32,290 nucleotides of DNA from Aquificota bacterium (GTDB lineage: Bacteria; Aquificota; Aquificia; Aquificales; Hydrogenothermaceae), in assembly GCA_013153235.1 (NCBI GenBank), contig JAADEU010000112.1:1-32290 (forward strand), given 5' to 3'. Below the pieces are notes generated by a model. It ran no database searches, had not been told where the DNA came from, and saw only the letters and a list, made by a program, of their open reading frames with translations. The translations under genes were made by a program, and so were the position numbers. How positions within the stretch are numbered: position 1 is the first letter of the stretch; the number at the start of each line of letters is the position of its first letter. Below are positions 21,334-29,721 of the stretch, in pieces.

Positions 21334-22359
21334 CTATTTCTGACCAAATACCTGGTCCAGTTTTTCCTTTACAAGCTCGGTGGTTATCCTTGTAACATCT
21401 TCCCTTATGCTTTCCCTTACCTTTTCTTTCAGGTCAGCCTCTATTGATTCGAACAGTTTTTCTTTTATGGAATTTTTTATTTCCTCAACAGAGTCCTTCA
21501 GCTCCTTTTCAAGTCTATCAAAGAAATCTTTCTGGAGGTCTTCTTTTATCTTCAGGATGTCCACATCATTCTTAATCTCGTCTATCAGTTTTTCAACGGC
21601 AATCTCAAGGACCGTTCTTCTGACCTCTTCTGGAGATATCTCTATGGTGATTTTCAGTCCTCCTCCCTGCAGGGCTTCAGCCTGTGGAGGCTGTGGTTCC
21701 GGTGTGGAAGCCTGGGCTGGTGGTGGAGGAGGCGGTGGTTCAGGGGCTGGAGATGGTTCTGCTGCCGGAGCAGGTTCTGGCTCCGGTTCAGGTGTTATAC
21801 TCTCCATTTCTTTGAGCAGTTCATTAACATCATCAAGGGAACCAACATCTGAGGAGAGGTCTATCTCATCACCACCTGAAGGTTCAGAGGTTTCTCCCAG
21901 TAGTGCTTCCATATCTGCAGGTGGTTGATAACTTTCCTCAAAAGACTCTATCGACTGGGGAGTGTCCTCTACCACCGGTGCAGGTTCAGGTGCAGACTGG
22001 GAGGTGGCTGCCGGCGCAGAACTTTTAATCTCCTCAACCAGTTTATCTATTTCCGTTTCCTTATCATAAAAATCAAGATTTTCAAATCTTGACAGTGTTG
22101 ATTCATCTATAGGATTTTCTCTGGATATCAGAACCTTTATGGATTTTCCCTGGACCTTGTCCCTTGAGAGGAAGAACTCAAGTGCATTAAGTGCAAGCTC
22201 ACCACCAGAGGCGTCATAGATGATAACTTCAGGGTCAAAGAAATTTATTTCCCTTAATAAACTCAGGCTGTCGGTATAACCTTTGACCTCGTAATCGGCA
22301 AGCTTCTTGGAGATTTCTGTAACAAGTTCCTGGTCAAAGCTGATGACGGCTATGTTCAT
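21334..22359 (-). CDS. Uncharacterised protein: N-terminal receiver-like domain, Pro/Glu-rich linker, C-terminal charged amphipathic helix region
   Basis: N-term 'MNIAVISFDQELVTEISKKL...PEVIIYDASGG...KVLISRE...FYDKETEID'; linker 'EPEPEPAPAAEPSPAPEPPPPPPPAQASTPEPQPPQ'; C-term 'IKEDLQKDFFDRLEKELKDSVEEIKNSIKEKLFESIEADLKEKVRES'. Confidence 0.8.
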   Translation of the reverse strand: MNIAVISFDQELVTEISKKLADYEVKGYTDSLSLLREINFFDPEVIIYDASGGELALNALEFFLSRDKVQGKSIKVLISRENPIDESTLSRFENLDFYDKETEIDKLVEEIKSSAPAATSQSAPEPAPVVEDTPQSIESFEESYQPPADMEALLGETSEPSGGDEIDLSSDVGSLDDVNELLKEMESITPEPEPEPAPAAEPSPAPEPPPPPPPAQASTPEPQPPQAEALQGGGLKITIEISPEEVRRTVLEIAVEKLIDEIKNDVDILKIKEDLQKDFFDRLEKELKDSVEEIKNSIKEKLFESIEADLKEKVRESIREDVTRITTELVKEKLDQVFGQK

Positions 22360-22429
22360 ATTCCCCTCCTGAAATTTAAAGATTTGATAATAATTATAAT
22401 TTTTTTTTCACCCTTTGGCATTCTTTGTT

Positions 22430-22449
22430 TAAGACAGCAGGCTGTCTTA
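22430..22449. promoter_or_regulatory. Perfect inverted repeat, putative operator between parA and the divergent receiver-like gene
   Basis: TAAGACAGC-AG-GCTGTCTTA, 9-bp perfect arms, with nearby direct TTTAAGACA copies at 22452-22460 and 22484-22492. Confidence 0.6.
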
Positions 22450-22513
22450 GATTTAAGACAAAAAATTTACTGCCGAAAAGTTTTTTAAGACAACCATTTT
22501 AAGGAGAGCCGGA

Positions 22514-23365
22514 ATGGGAAAAATCATAGGTCTTGTTAACCAGAAAGGTGGAGCAGGTAAAAGCAGTCTGACAAATGCCCTGTCCCATGAGTTTGCAAGG
22601 AGGGGGTACAGGGTTCTTGTGGTTGATTACGACCCACAGGGAACCCAGACCATGCTTTTTGGTTTCAACAGACTGTCAGAGTTTGTGGATACCGAACACG
22701 ATATCACCGGAATATTCGAGGGGAAGGATGTAAAACCTGTGAATATCGGTGAAAATCTGGACCTGATTCCCTCAAATCAGGGTCTGAGGGAAGAGGCAGA
22801 GAGCGGGAGAATGGGTAAGGAGCTTGTGCTTGCCAACTTCCTGAAAGGTGGTTTTGGAAAAAAAGGGATGGCTGAGGATTACGATGTTGTGTTTATAGAT
22901 TCTCCTGCAGATTCTGGAGCACTGACTGTGGGAACAATAGCAGCAAGTGATTACATCCTCATACCTACAAGGCTGACATTTGTTGATTCTACAGGGCTGG
23001 TAGGAACCCTCCAGACGGTTATCCAGGCTGTAATGACATTCAGACTCGACCTTTCCATACTGGGATTCATCCCTGTGGCCTACAAACCAAGGCTGAAAGA
23101 GCATAATGATGTTCTTGCTTCCCTTAAGCAGACCATACCACAGATACTGGAGAGACATGACTTTATAAAGGTCGCATCAAAGGAGCTTTTCCTTGAGCCT
23201 GTAAAAGACAGGATAGCCTGGGCTGAAGCGGCTGGAAAAAGGATTTCAATAAGGGAGTACATAGAGAAAGAGAAAAAAGCCCAGAGGGATATCATACTGA
23301 CAATCGAGAATATAACAGACGAGATTATCAGAAGAACAATGCTCCCGGAAGGAGCGGTAGTCTAA
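22514..23365 (+). CDS. ParA/Soj-family partition ATPase
   Basis: Deviant Walker A 'KGGAGKSS', 'VLVVDYDPQGTQTMLFG', 'YDVVFIDSPADSGALTVGTIAASDYILIP'. Confidence 0.95.
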   Translation: MGKIIGLVNQKGGAGKSSLTNALSHEFARRGYRVLVVDYDPQGTQTMLFGFNRLSEFVDTEHDITGIFEGKDVKPVNIGENLDLIPSNQGLREEAESGRMGKELVLANFLKGGFGKKGMAEDYDVVFIDSPADSGALTVGTIAASDYILIPTRLTFVDSTGLVGTLQTVIQAVMTFRLDLSILGFIPVAYKPRLKEHNDVLASLKQTIPQILERHDFIKVASKELFLEPVKDRIAWAEAAGKRISIREYIEKEKKAQRDIILTIENITDEIIRRTMLPEGAVV

Positions 23366-23381
23366 ACCAGGGAGGTAAAAG

Positions 23382-24332
23382 ATGGATACAGGAATTTTTG
23401 ATGATGTAATATCATCACCAAAGGTAAAGAAAGTAAAAAAGGCAATACAGACCATACAGGAAGTAAAACCTGAAGAGATTGAGATATCAAAGATAAAAAA
23501 CCCCAGGTTCCACGACAGAAGCTATGTAAACCCTGAAAGGGTTGCGGCGCTGGCAGAAAACATACAGGCATACGGTCTTGCCCAGCCTATTGTTGTGAGG
23601 AGACTTCCTGACGGAAGTTATGAGAGAATCATAGGTTACATAAGAATCAAGGCTTTTGAGTATCTGAAAAGGGACAGAATTCCTGCGGTTATACTGGATG
23701 TTGATGAGGAGACCGCCCTTGCACTGATGATTTCCGAAAATGCCCAGAGGGAAGACCTGAACGATTACGATAAGCTTATGTCCCACCTTGAGTATCTGTC
23801 CTTTATCCTTGATATGGAGAAGGAGGATGTGATTAGACTGGCCAGGAAGATTTTCAACTATATATCAGGGAATATAAAGGAGCTTTCACCTGAAGAAAGG
23901 AAAAAGGGACAGCTAATAGAAAAGACCCTCCAGAAGCTATCAGGTACAAACCTGAGAACCTTTATAGAAAGGCTGAAAATACTGAATGTGGCTCCGGAGA
24001 TTAAAGAAGCCATAAGAAAACATGGATGGTCCTATAGCCTGGCCATTGAGGTAAATAAGCTCCGTGGTATGCCTGAAAAAATGAAGGCTCTGATTAAAGA
24101 AATTATAGAGAACGACCTGTCCAAAAAGGAAGTCCAGCATAGGGTCCGTCAGATACTTGGGGAAGAGGCTGACAAAAGGATAAAAAATCCATTCAAGGAG
24201 ACATTCAGGGACCTGAATAAAAGGGTATCCCAGGTTTACAGAAAACTGCCTGAAGCTGAAAAGAGAAAGGTTGAAAGAATGCTCGAGAAAAAACTGCAGG
24301 AAATCTACAGACTACTTGAAAAGTACGAGTAG
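23382..24332 (+). CDS. ParB/Spo0J-family protein (divergent ParB N-terminal domain)
   Basis: 'VNPERVAALAENIQAYGLAQPIVVRRLPDGSYERIIGYIRIKAFEYL' and 'ENAQREDLNDYDKLMSHLEYL'; directly downstream of parA. Confidence 0.9.
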   Translation: MDTGIFDDVISSPKVKKVKKAIQTIQEVKPEEIEISKIKNPRFHDRSYVNPERVAALAENIQAYGLAQPIVVRRLPDGSYERIIGYIRIKAFEYLKRDRIPAVILDVDEETALALMISENAQREDLNDYDKLMSHLEYLSFILDMEKEDVIRLARKIFNYISGNIKELSPEERKKGQLIEKTLQKLSGTNLRTFIERLKILNVAPEIKEAIRKHGWSYSLAIEVNKLRGMPEKMKALIKEIIENDLSKKEVQHRVRQILGEEADKRIKNPFKETFRDLNKRVSQVYRKLPEAEKRKVERMLEKKLQEIYRLLEKYE

Positions 24333-24355
24333 GGGAGGTATCTACTCCCCTTTTT
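24331..24355 (+). terminator. Intrinsic terminator after the ParB-like gene, overlapping the nrdR 3' end
   Basis: GGGGAG-GTATCTA-CTCCCC followed by TTTTT. Confidence 0.75.
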
Positions 24356-24806
24356 CCTTTTCCTCTATCTCCCTCAGGGCCTTTTCAAAATCCTTAACAT
24401 CCTGAAACTCATTATACACAGACTTGAACCTCAGATAGGCCACCTTATCAATCTTTTTAAGCCTTTCCTGTACCAGGTCTCCTATCTCTGTACTTTCAAC
24501 AACCAGTTTTCCTTCCTCAAGAAGGTACTTCTCTATTTCATCTGCAATTTCTGCCATCTGCTTTTCGGATACAGGCCTGTTTTTTGAGGCAAGTCTTATA
24601 CCCCTGATGATTTTCTCTTTATTAAACGGTTCAGTCGTTCCGTTTTTCTTTTTGACTACAATTTTTTCCTCTTCGTATCTTTCGTATGTGGTAAACCTGA
24701 AACCACAGTCCAGACATTCCCTTCTTCTTCTTATAACAGTACCGTCCTTTGACTGTCTGGTATCAACAACCTTATCGTTAAGCGAGCCACAGTTAGGGCA
24801 TTTCAT
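24342..24806 (-). CDS. nrdR: Transcriptional repressor NrdR
   Basis: Zinc ribbon 'MKCPNCGSLNDKVVDTRQSKDGTVIRRRRECLDCGFRFTTYER' plus ATP-cone. Confidence 0.98.
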   Translation of the reverse strand: MKCPNCGSLNDKVVDTRQSKDGTVIRRRRECLDCGFRFTTYERYEEEKIVVKKKNGTTEPFNKEKIIRGIRLASKNRPVSEKQMAEIADEIEKYLLEEGKLVVESTEIGDLVQERLKKIDKVAYLRFKSVYNEFQDVKDFEKALREIEEKEKGE

Positions 24807-25201
24807 TTATTTTCCTCTTCTTTTATTTCCTTATAGCTCAGACCGTAATATATGAAATGACCCTGTATTTTGTATTCTTTATTCAGATAGAATTTAGAAA
24901 TAACATCTGCCTTGGCGTCTTCTGATGTGTAAATGTAGTACTCCAGAATAGCATCATGCCCTTTTATCCACAGGCCCAGAGGTTTGATTTTTATCTGGGG
25001 AAAGACCTTCAGAACTATCTCAAAGTATTTCCTGATGTTCTCCTTCCCGACAAGCGTAAGAGTTTCAGGGTAAATCTCCTTTATTTTAGGGTCGTAGAGC
25101 TCCGCCGAATCGGCGTAATTTTCCATTATTTTATCAATATCGTGCTGGTTCCAACCTTCTATCCAGTTATCAACGGTTTCCTGTACAGGTGATTTGCCCA
25201 T
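24803..25201 (-). CDS. NTF2-like/SnoaL-like domain protein
   Basis: 'VDNWIEGWNQHDIDKIMENYADSAELYDP' typical of SnoaL-like folds; 4-nt overlap with nrdR. Confidence 0.75.
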   Translation of the reverse strand: MGKSPVQETVDNWIEGWNQHDIDKIMENYADSAELYDPKIKEIYPETLTLVGKENIRKYFEIVLKVFPQIKIKPLGLWIKGHDAILEYYIYTSEDAKADVISKFYLNKEYKIQGHFIYYGLSYKEIKEEENK

Positions 25202-26487
25202 TATACAAGCTCCTTGAATGTATCTTCTATTGCATTCAGGGTTCTGTTTATATCCTCATCACTGTGTGCTGTACTGAGGAACGATGCCTCAAACTGGGAA
25301 GGTGCAAGGTACACACCCTTCTCAAGCATTAATTTATAGAATCTGTTAAACAGTTCAAGGTCTGAAGATTTTGCGTCGGCAAAGTTCTTCACCTCTTTAT
25401 CTGTGAAGAACATGGTAATCATTGAACCGACCCTGTTAACAGTTGCCTTAATTCCGTATTTGTCTATCAGTTGGTTCATTCCATCCTCAAGTACCTGTCC
25501 TTTTCTGTCCAGTTCAGGATAAGGGTTCTTCTCCATCAGTATCTGGAGCTGTTTCAATCCGGCAGCCATTGCAAGGGGGTTTCCGGAAAGGGTTCCGGCC
25601 TGGTAAACAGGTCCTTCAGGTGCAACATGTAGCATAATTTCCCTTTTTCCACCGTATGCCCCAACAGGAAGACCTGCACCGATAACCTTACCCATGGTTG
25701 TCAGGTCAGGGTCTATTCCGTAAAGCTCCTGTGCTCCTCCGAGGGCGAGCCTGAATCCGGTCATAACCTCATCCCATATCAGAAGGGCTCCGTATTCTCT
25801 GGTTATCTCCCTTAACCTCTGGTGGTACTCCTTAGAAGGTGCAACAACCCCCATGTTTCCGGCTACAGGTTCCAGAATAACACATGCTATATCATCACCG
25901 TGCTTTCTGAAAGCCTCTTCCACTGCGTCTATATCGTTGTAAGGTAAAACAATTGTCAGCTGGGCAAGTTCCTCCGGGATACCAGGTGTTCCGGGTATAC
26001 CGAGGGTGGCAACACCTGAACCGGCGGAGACCAGCAGTGAATCGCCGTGTCCGTGGTAGCATCCGTCAAACTTTATGATTTTTTTCTTACCAGTGTATCC
26101 CCTGGCAAGCCTTATGGCAGACATGGTGGCTTCTGTTCCTGAGTTTACAAATCTTACCATCTCAACGGAGGGAACAGCCTCAATAACAGCCTTCGCCATC
26201 TCAATCTCAAGTTCTGTTGGTGCTCCAAAGCTTGTGCCGTAATTTGATACCTGCTTTATTGCATTGATAATCTGGTCGTGGGCATGTCCCAGTATAAGTG
26301 GTCCCCACGAAAGAACATAGTCGATGAACTCATTTCCATCAACATCCCATACCCTGCTTCCTTTTCCCTTTGCTATAAAAAGAGGTTCCATACCCAGTGC
26401 TTTAAAAGCCCTTACCGGTGAGTTTACCCCACCTACGAGGTATTTCTGTGCTTCTTTAAACAGCTGACTGGACCTTTCTGTTTTCAT
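25201..26487 (-). CDS. hemL: Glutamate-1-semialdehyde 2,1-aminomutase
   Basis: '[17 protein letters not shown]', '[39 protein letters not shown]', '[13 protein letters not shown]'. ATG at 26487 (MKTERSSQ) with GAGG just upstream preferred over the track start at 26505. Confidence 0.97.
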   Translation of the reverse strand: MKTERSSQLFKEAQKYLVGGVNSPVRAFKALGMEPLFIAKGKGSRVWDVDGNEFIDYVLSWGPLILGHAHDQIINAIKQVSNYGTSFGAPTELEIEMAKAVIEAVPSVEMVRFVNSGTEATMSAIRLARGYTGKKKIIKFDGCYHGHGDSLLVSAGSGVATLGIPGTPGIPEELAQLTIVLPYNDIDAVEEAFRKHGDDIACVILEPVAGNMGVVAPSKEYHQRLREITREYGALLIWDEVMTGFRLALGGAQELYGIDPDLTTMGKVIGAGLPVGAYGGKREIMLHVAPEGPVYQAGTLSGNPLAMAAGLKQLQILMEKNPYPELDRKGQVLEDGMNQLIDKYGIKATVNRVGSMITMFFTDKEVKNFADAKSSDLELFNRFYKLMLEKGVYLAPSQFEASFLSTAHSDEDINRTLNAIEDTFKELV

Positions 26488-26618
26488 AACAGCCTCACAA
26501 TTCAATTTTTTTGAATAATTATACCAGAGATATACCTAGAATACCTGTTAATCTTGAATGGGGAGAGAGATTTGATTATATTAATAACAGGATATTAACG
26601 GAAAGGGGGAGAGACACC

Positions 26619-26963
26619 ATGCCGCTCTCAGAACACACAGCCACAGAGATTCTCAAAGAGTCAAATGCCTACGCCATGTTTATACATGATTTACACGGTA
26701 ATATAGAGGCATCCTTTTTTGATGCCTCAAGGCTTGGAAAAAACAGCTCTGCAGGACTTGGGGTTATTCTTTCTATTGCAGAAGAGCTTGTGAAGAGGCT
26801 TGACCTTGGACGGCATCAGTACACAGTTCTGTGCTGTTCGGAGGGACACCTTTTTATAACTTCGATAGGTGGGAAACTCCTGTCTGTTTTTTCTTCCAAT
26901 AGTATTGAACCGGAAAGAATTATGGACAGGTTGATTTCTGCAGTTGAGAGGAATATTCAGTAG
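26619..26963 (+). CDS. Roadblock/LC7-like domain protein (tentative)
   Basis: 'AYAMFIHDLHGNIEASFFDASRLGKNSSAGLGVILSIAEELVKRL...LFITSIGGKLLSVF'. ATG at 26619 has an upstream GGGGGAGAG; a TTG start at 26511 is possible. Confidence 0.5.
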   Translation: MPLSEHTATEILKESNAYAMFIHDLHGNIEASFFDASRLGKNSSAGLGVILSIAEELVKRLDLGRHQYTVLCCSEGHLFITSIGGKLLSVFSSNSIEPERIMDRLISAVERNIQ

Positions 26964-27835
26964 ATATTTTCCGGCTGACCTTCAGGACGGGTTTTCCACC
27001 TTTTGTGGACCCAGAAGTACTGGTCTGGATGTTTTCTGACGGCTTCTTCTGTCATTTTTGTGTATTTCTGGACCAGATTTCTGATTTTTTCTTCCTGGGT
27101 CTGGCCTTCAACCGGTGGTATCTCCTGAATGACAGCCCTGTAGGTTTTTGTTTCATAATGGTAATACTGGTATCCAAACAGCACGGGTACACCGTATTTT
27201 ACGGCGAGCTTTGCAGGGAAGGACACAGTTGAGGCCTCAAGTCCGAAAAAGTCCACAAAGACTCCCCTGTGTCTCAGGGCATTCTGGTCTGCCAGAAAGA
27301 CTATCGTTTTTCCGGCCCTGAGGGCTTTTATAAAGTCCTTTAATGGCTGGTCGTGGAATATTATTTTCATACCGGCCTGCTGTCTTATTGAGGTGATAAG
27401 ACTGTTCATCTTTTTGTTTTTCATTCTGTAGGCCAGTGAAACAATCTCCCCTGTTTCCCTGGAAAGGCCTGCTCCTCCAAGTTCCCAGTTCCCTATGTGG
27501 GCTGTAACAAGAATCTTGCCCCCTTCACTGTGGAGAAGTTCCCTGCCCCTTTCTATTGAAAATATCCTGTCTATCTCCCCAGACCGGACGTACTGTGGAA
27601 TCCTTGGAAATTCAGTAAGTGTTCTTCCTATGTTCTGGAGGGAAAGCTTTCCTGTTTCTAATTTCCATTCCTGACTCTTTTCAGGAAAAGCTATGTTCAG
27701 ATTTTTCAGTATTACCTTTTTTCTGTAACCGGCATGCCAGAAGAGGGAGCCTATACTTTCCCCCAGAGAGATGGAAACATCCCTTGGTAGGCTCTTTACA
27801 ATGGAAAAGAAAAGTTTTGCAAGAGCGTAGTCCAT
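26957..27835 (-). CDS. Lipid A biosynthesis lauroyl acyltransferase family (LpxL/HtrB-like)
   Basis: 'VTAHIGNWELGGAGLS', 'FLADQNALRHRGVFVDFFGLEASTVSFPAKLAVKYGVPVLFGYQYY', C-terminal 'HPDQYFWVHKRWKTRPEG'. Confidence 0.92.
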   Translation of the reverse strand: MDYALAKLFFSIVKSLPRDVSISLGESIGSLFWHAGYRKKVILKNLNIAFPEKSQEWKLETGKLSLQNIGRTLTEFPRIPQYVRSGEIDRIFSIERGRELLHSEGGKILVTAHIGNWELGGAGLSRETGEIVSLAYRMKNKKMNSLITSIRQQAGMKIIFHDQPLKDFIKALRAGKTIVFLADQNALRHRGVFVDFFGLEASTVSFPAKLAVKYGVPVLFGYQYYHYETKTYRAVIQEIPPVEGQTQEEKIRNLVQKYTKMTEEAVRKHPDQYFWVHKRWKTRPEGQPENIY

Positions 27836-28263
27836 TAAAGCTCACCTATTTTTTTGAGAGCTTCTACTGCCCTTTCAAAAATCTTCTTGTCTGTAGGGTA
27901 GGTAAGAATTGATTCAACTTCCTCGATAGGGAAGAATTTTGCCTCGTCTATCTCTTCCTTCTGGGGTGTTATATCTCCCCCTTTGTACCTCATCAGGTAG
28001 TAATAAACAAATTTGTGGATTCTGTACAGTTCCATGCTGTACCAGTAATCAACCTCCCCAAGGTAATCGACGATTTCTGCGTCGACACCTGTTTCTTCCT
28101 TGACCTCCCTCAGAGCTGCCTTATCCCTTGGCTCTCCCCTCTCAATATTCCCCTTGGGGAATGACCATCTGTTTTTTACCCTGATTAGAAGTACTTCCAG
28201 TTTCCCGTCTTCATTTCTTCTAAAAACAACTCCGCCTGCCGAAAATTCCCATTTTGTCTCCAT
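27835..28263 (-). CDS. NUDIX hydrolase
   Basis: NUDIX box 'GNIERGEPRDKAALREVKEETGVDAEI'; 'EFSAGGVVFR'. Confidence 0.95.
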   Translation of the reverse strand: METKWEFSAGGVVFRRNEDGKLEVLLIRVKNRWSFPKGNIERGEPRDKAALREVKEETGVDAEIVDYLGEVDYWYSMELYRIHKFVYYYLMRYKGGDITPQKEEIDEAKFFPIEEVESILTYPTDKKIFERAVEALKKIGEL

Positions 28264-28272
28264 TCACCCACC

Positions 28273-29721
28273 TCACTTCATATAGATTAGTATGAAAATA
28301 GTTATTATAACCGAGCCAATAATATTCATAAAGAAACCAACCCTGACCATTCTGCTGATAGGAACATGCCTGCTTCCGTAGATAATTGCATTGGGAGGGG
28401 TGGCTATAGGGAGCATAAATGCAAAGCTGGCAGCTATTATGATTCCAAACACAGGATAAAAAAGGTCTATGTTCAGCTCTTTGAGAATTCCAATCAATAT
28501 AGGTGCAAATGTGATAACTGTTGCTGTGTTGGAGCTTATTTCTGTTAGGAAAATCATTGCAACAATGAGTACAAAGATAAACAGTACAATCATCTCAGGG
28601 GATATTATCCCGGCCACTTTTTTGCCTATATACCCTGCAAGACCTGTTTTGATGATAAGTTTTCCCAGGGCTATACCTCCTCCAAACAGGAGAATTGTGT
28701 CCCAGTCAAGTTCCTTCAGGTCCTTCCCTGTCAGTGTTCCCTCGCCTTTCTTTGCAGGAAGTAAAAACAGCAAAATGGCAGCAATCAGGGCAACAATAGC
28801 CTCGGGAATGTGGTTTTTCAGGGCTTTGTACAGGGCCTGATTCCCCAGAATATTTGCAAGACCTGGAAGTATCCACAGGAATGCTGCCAGACCGAAAACA
28901 AACATGGTATTCCTTTCCCCGGGCGATACACGGGGAAGTGATTTCTTTTCCTGTCTTATAAGCTGTTTTATCTTTTCCTTTTCAAATGAAAAGTTCCTGA
29001 TGTGGAACCTGATGTACAGGAGCAGGGCTACGTAGGAGGTAAAGGTTATCGGTGCAGCAAGGAGAAACCATTTCAGGAAATCAACATCATAACCTTCTTC
29101 CTTTAAAAAGCCAGCTCCAATAAGGTTTGTTGGTGTTCCTATAAGTGTTGTTGCCCCGCCTATAGAGGCGGAATAGGCAACGGCAAGGAGGGCAAATACG
29201 GCAAATCTGCCTGTATCACTGATTTTTTTATTTCTGAACATCTGGATTATTCCAAGGACCAGTGGAAGGAGCATGGCTGTTGTTGCAGTGTTACTGACCC
29301 ACATGGAAAGGAGGAATGCGATAATGGAAAATCCTGCAATCAGTCTGATAGGACTCTGGAGGAAAAAATCCAGGGACAGCAGGTTCAGTGCAAATCTCCT
29401 GTCCAGACCGTGTTTTGTCATTGCCTGTGCAATCAGGAAACTTCCTAAAAAAAGGAGGATGACAGGATGTCCCAGACTCAAAAATGCTTCTTTAACGCTA
29501 ACCACACCCAGAACTACAGCGATGGTAACACCAAGAAGGGCTGTCATGGACAGTGGTATTACCTCTGTAAGCCAGAACACAAGGCAGAAGCCCATTATGG
29601 CAAATACTATATGGGCTTCCCTTGAGAGGTCCATCGGGGTGATATAGATTACCGCCGCAAGTAAAGGAGCCAGAACAAGACCTATCTCCCTTCTGTAGTG
29701 CTCAAGCCGTGATAAACTCAT
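28273..29721 (-). CDS. SLC13/DASS family anion:sodium symporter
   Basis: Multiple TM; 'MWVSNTATTAMLLPLVLGI', 'GGATTLIGTPTNLIGAGFL', 'EISSNTATVITFAPI', 'SFAFMLPIATPPNAIIYGS'. Confidence 0.93.
   Translation of the reverse strand: MSLSRLEHYRREIGLVLAPLLAAVIYITPMDLSREAHIVFAIMGFCLVFWLTEVIPLSMTALLGVTIAVVLGVVSVKEAFLSLGHPVILLFLGSFLIAQAMTKHGLDRRFALNLLSLDFFLQSPIRLIAGFSIIAFLLSMWVSNTATTAMLLPLVLGIIQMFRNKKISDTGRFAVFALLAVAYSASIGGATTLIGTPTNLIGAGFLKEEGYDVDFLKWFLLAAPITFTSYVALLLYIRFHIRNFSFEKEKIKQLIRQEKKSLPRVSPGERNTMFVFGLAAFLWILPGLANILGNQALYKALKNHIPEAIVALIAAILLFLLPAKKGEGTLTGKDLKELDWDTILLFGGGIALGKLIIKTGLAGYIGKKVAGIISPEMIVLFIFVLIVAMIFLTEISSNTATVITFAPILIGILKELNIDLFYPVFGIIIAASFAFMLPIATPPNAIIYGSRHVPISRMVRVGFFMNIIGSVIITIFILIYMK

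Noticed and set aside
21680-21800. Repetitive tract in the receiver-like gene considered as a DNA repeat element
   Set aside because: It is a codon-level Pro/Glu/Ala low-complexity linker without regular repeat unit.
21380-21928. 182-aa plus-strand ORF rich in Ser/Gly antisense to the receiver-like gene
   Set aside because: Low-complexity product created by reading the Pro/Glu-rich linker and Glu/Lys helix codons on the opposite strand.
22381-22513. Search for canonical parS (TGTTTCACGTGAAACA) and a sigma54 -24/-12 promoter near parA
   Set aside because: No parS-like match; TGGCATTCTTTGTTT has the GG but lacks the correctly spaced GC at -12.
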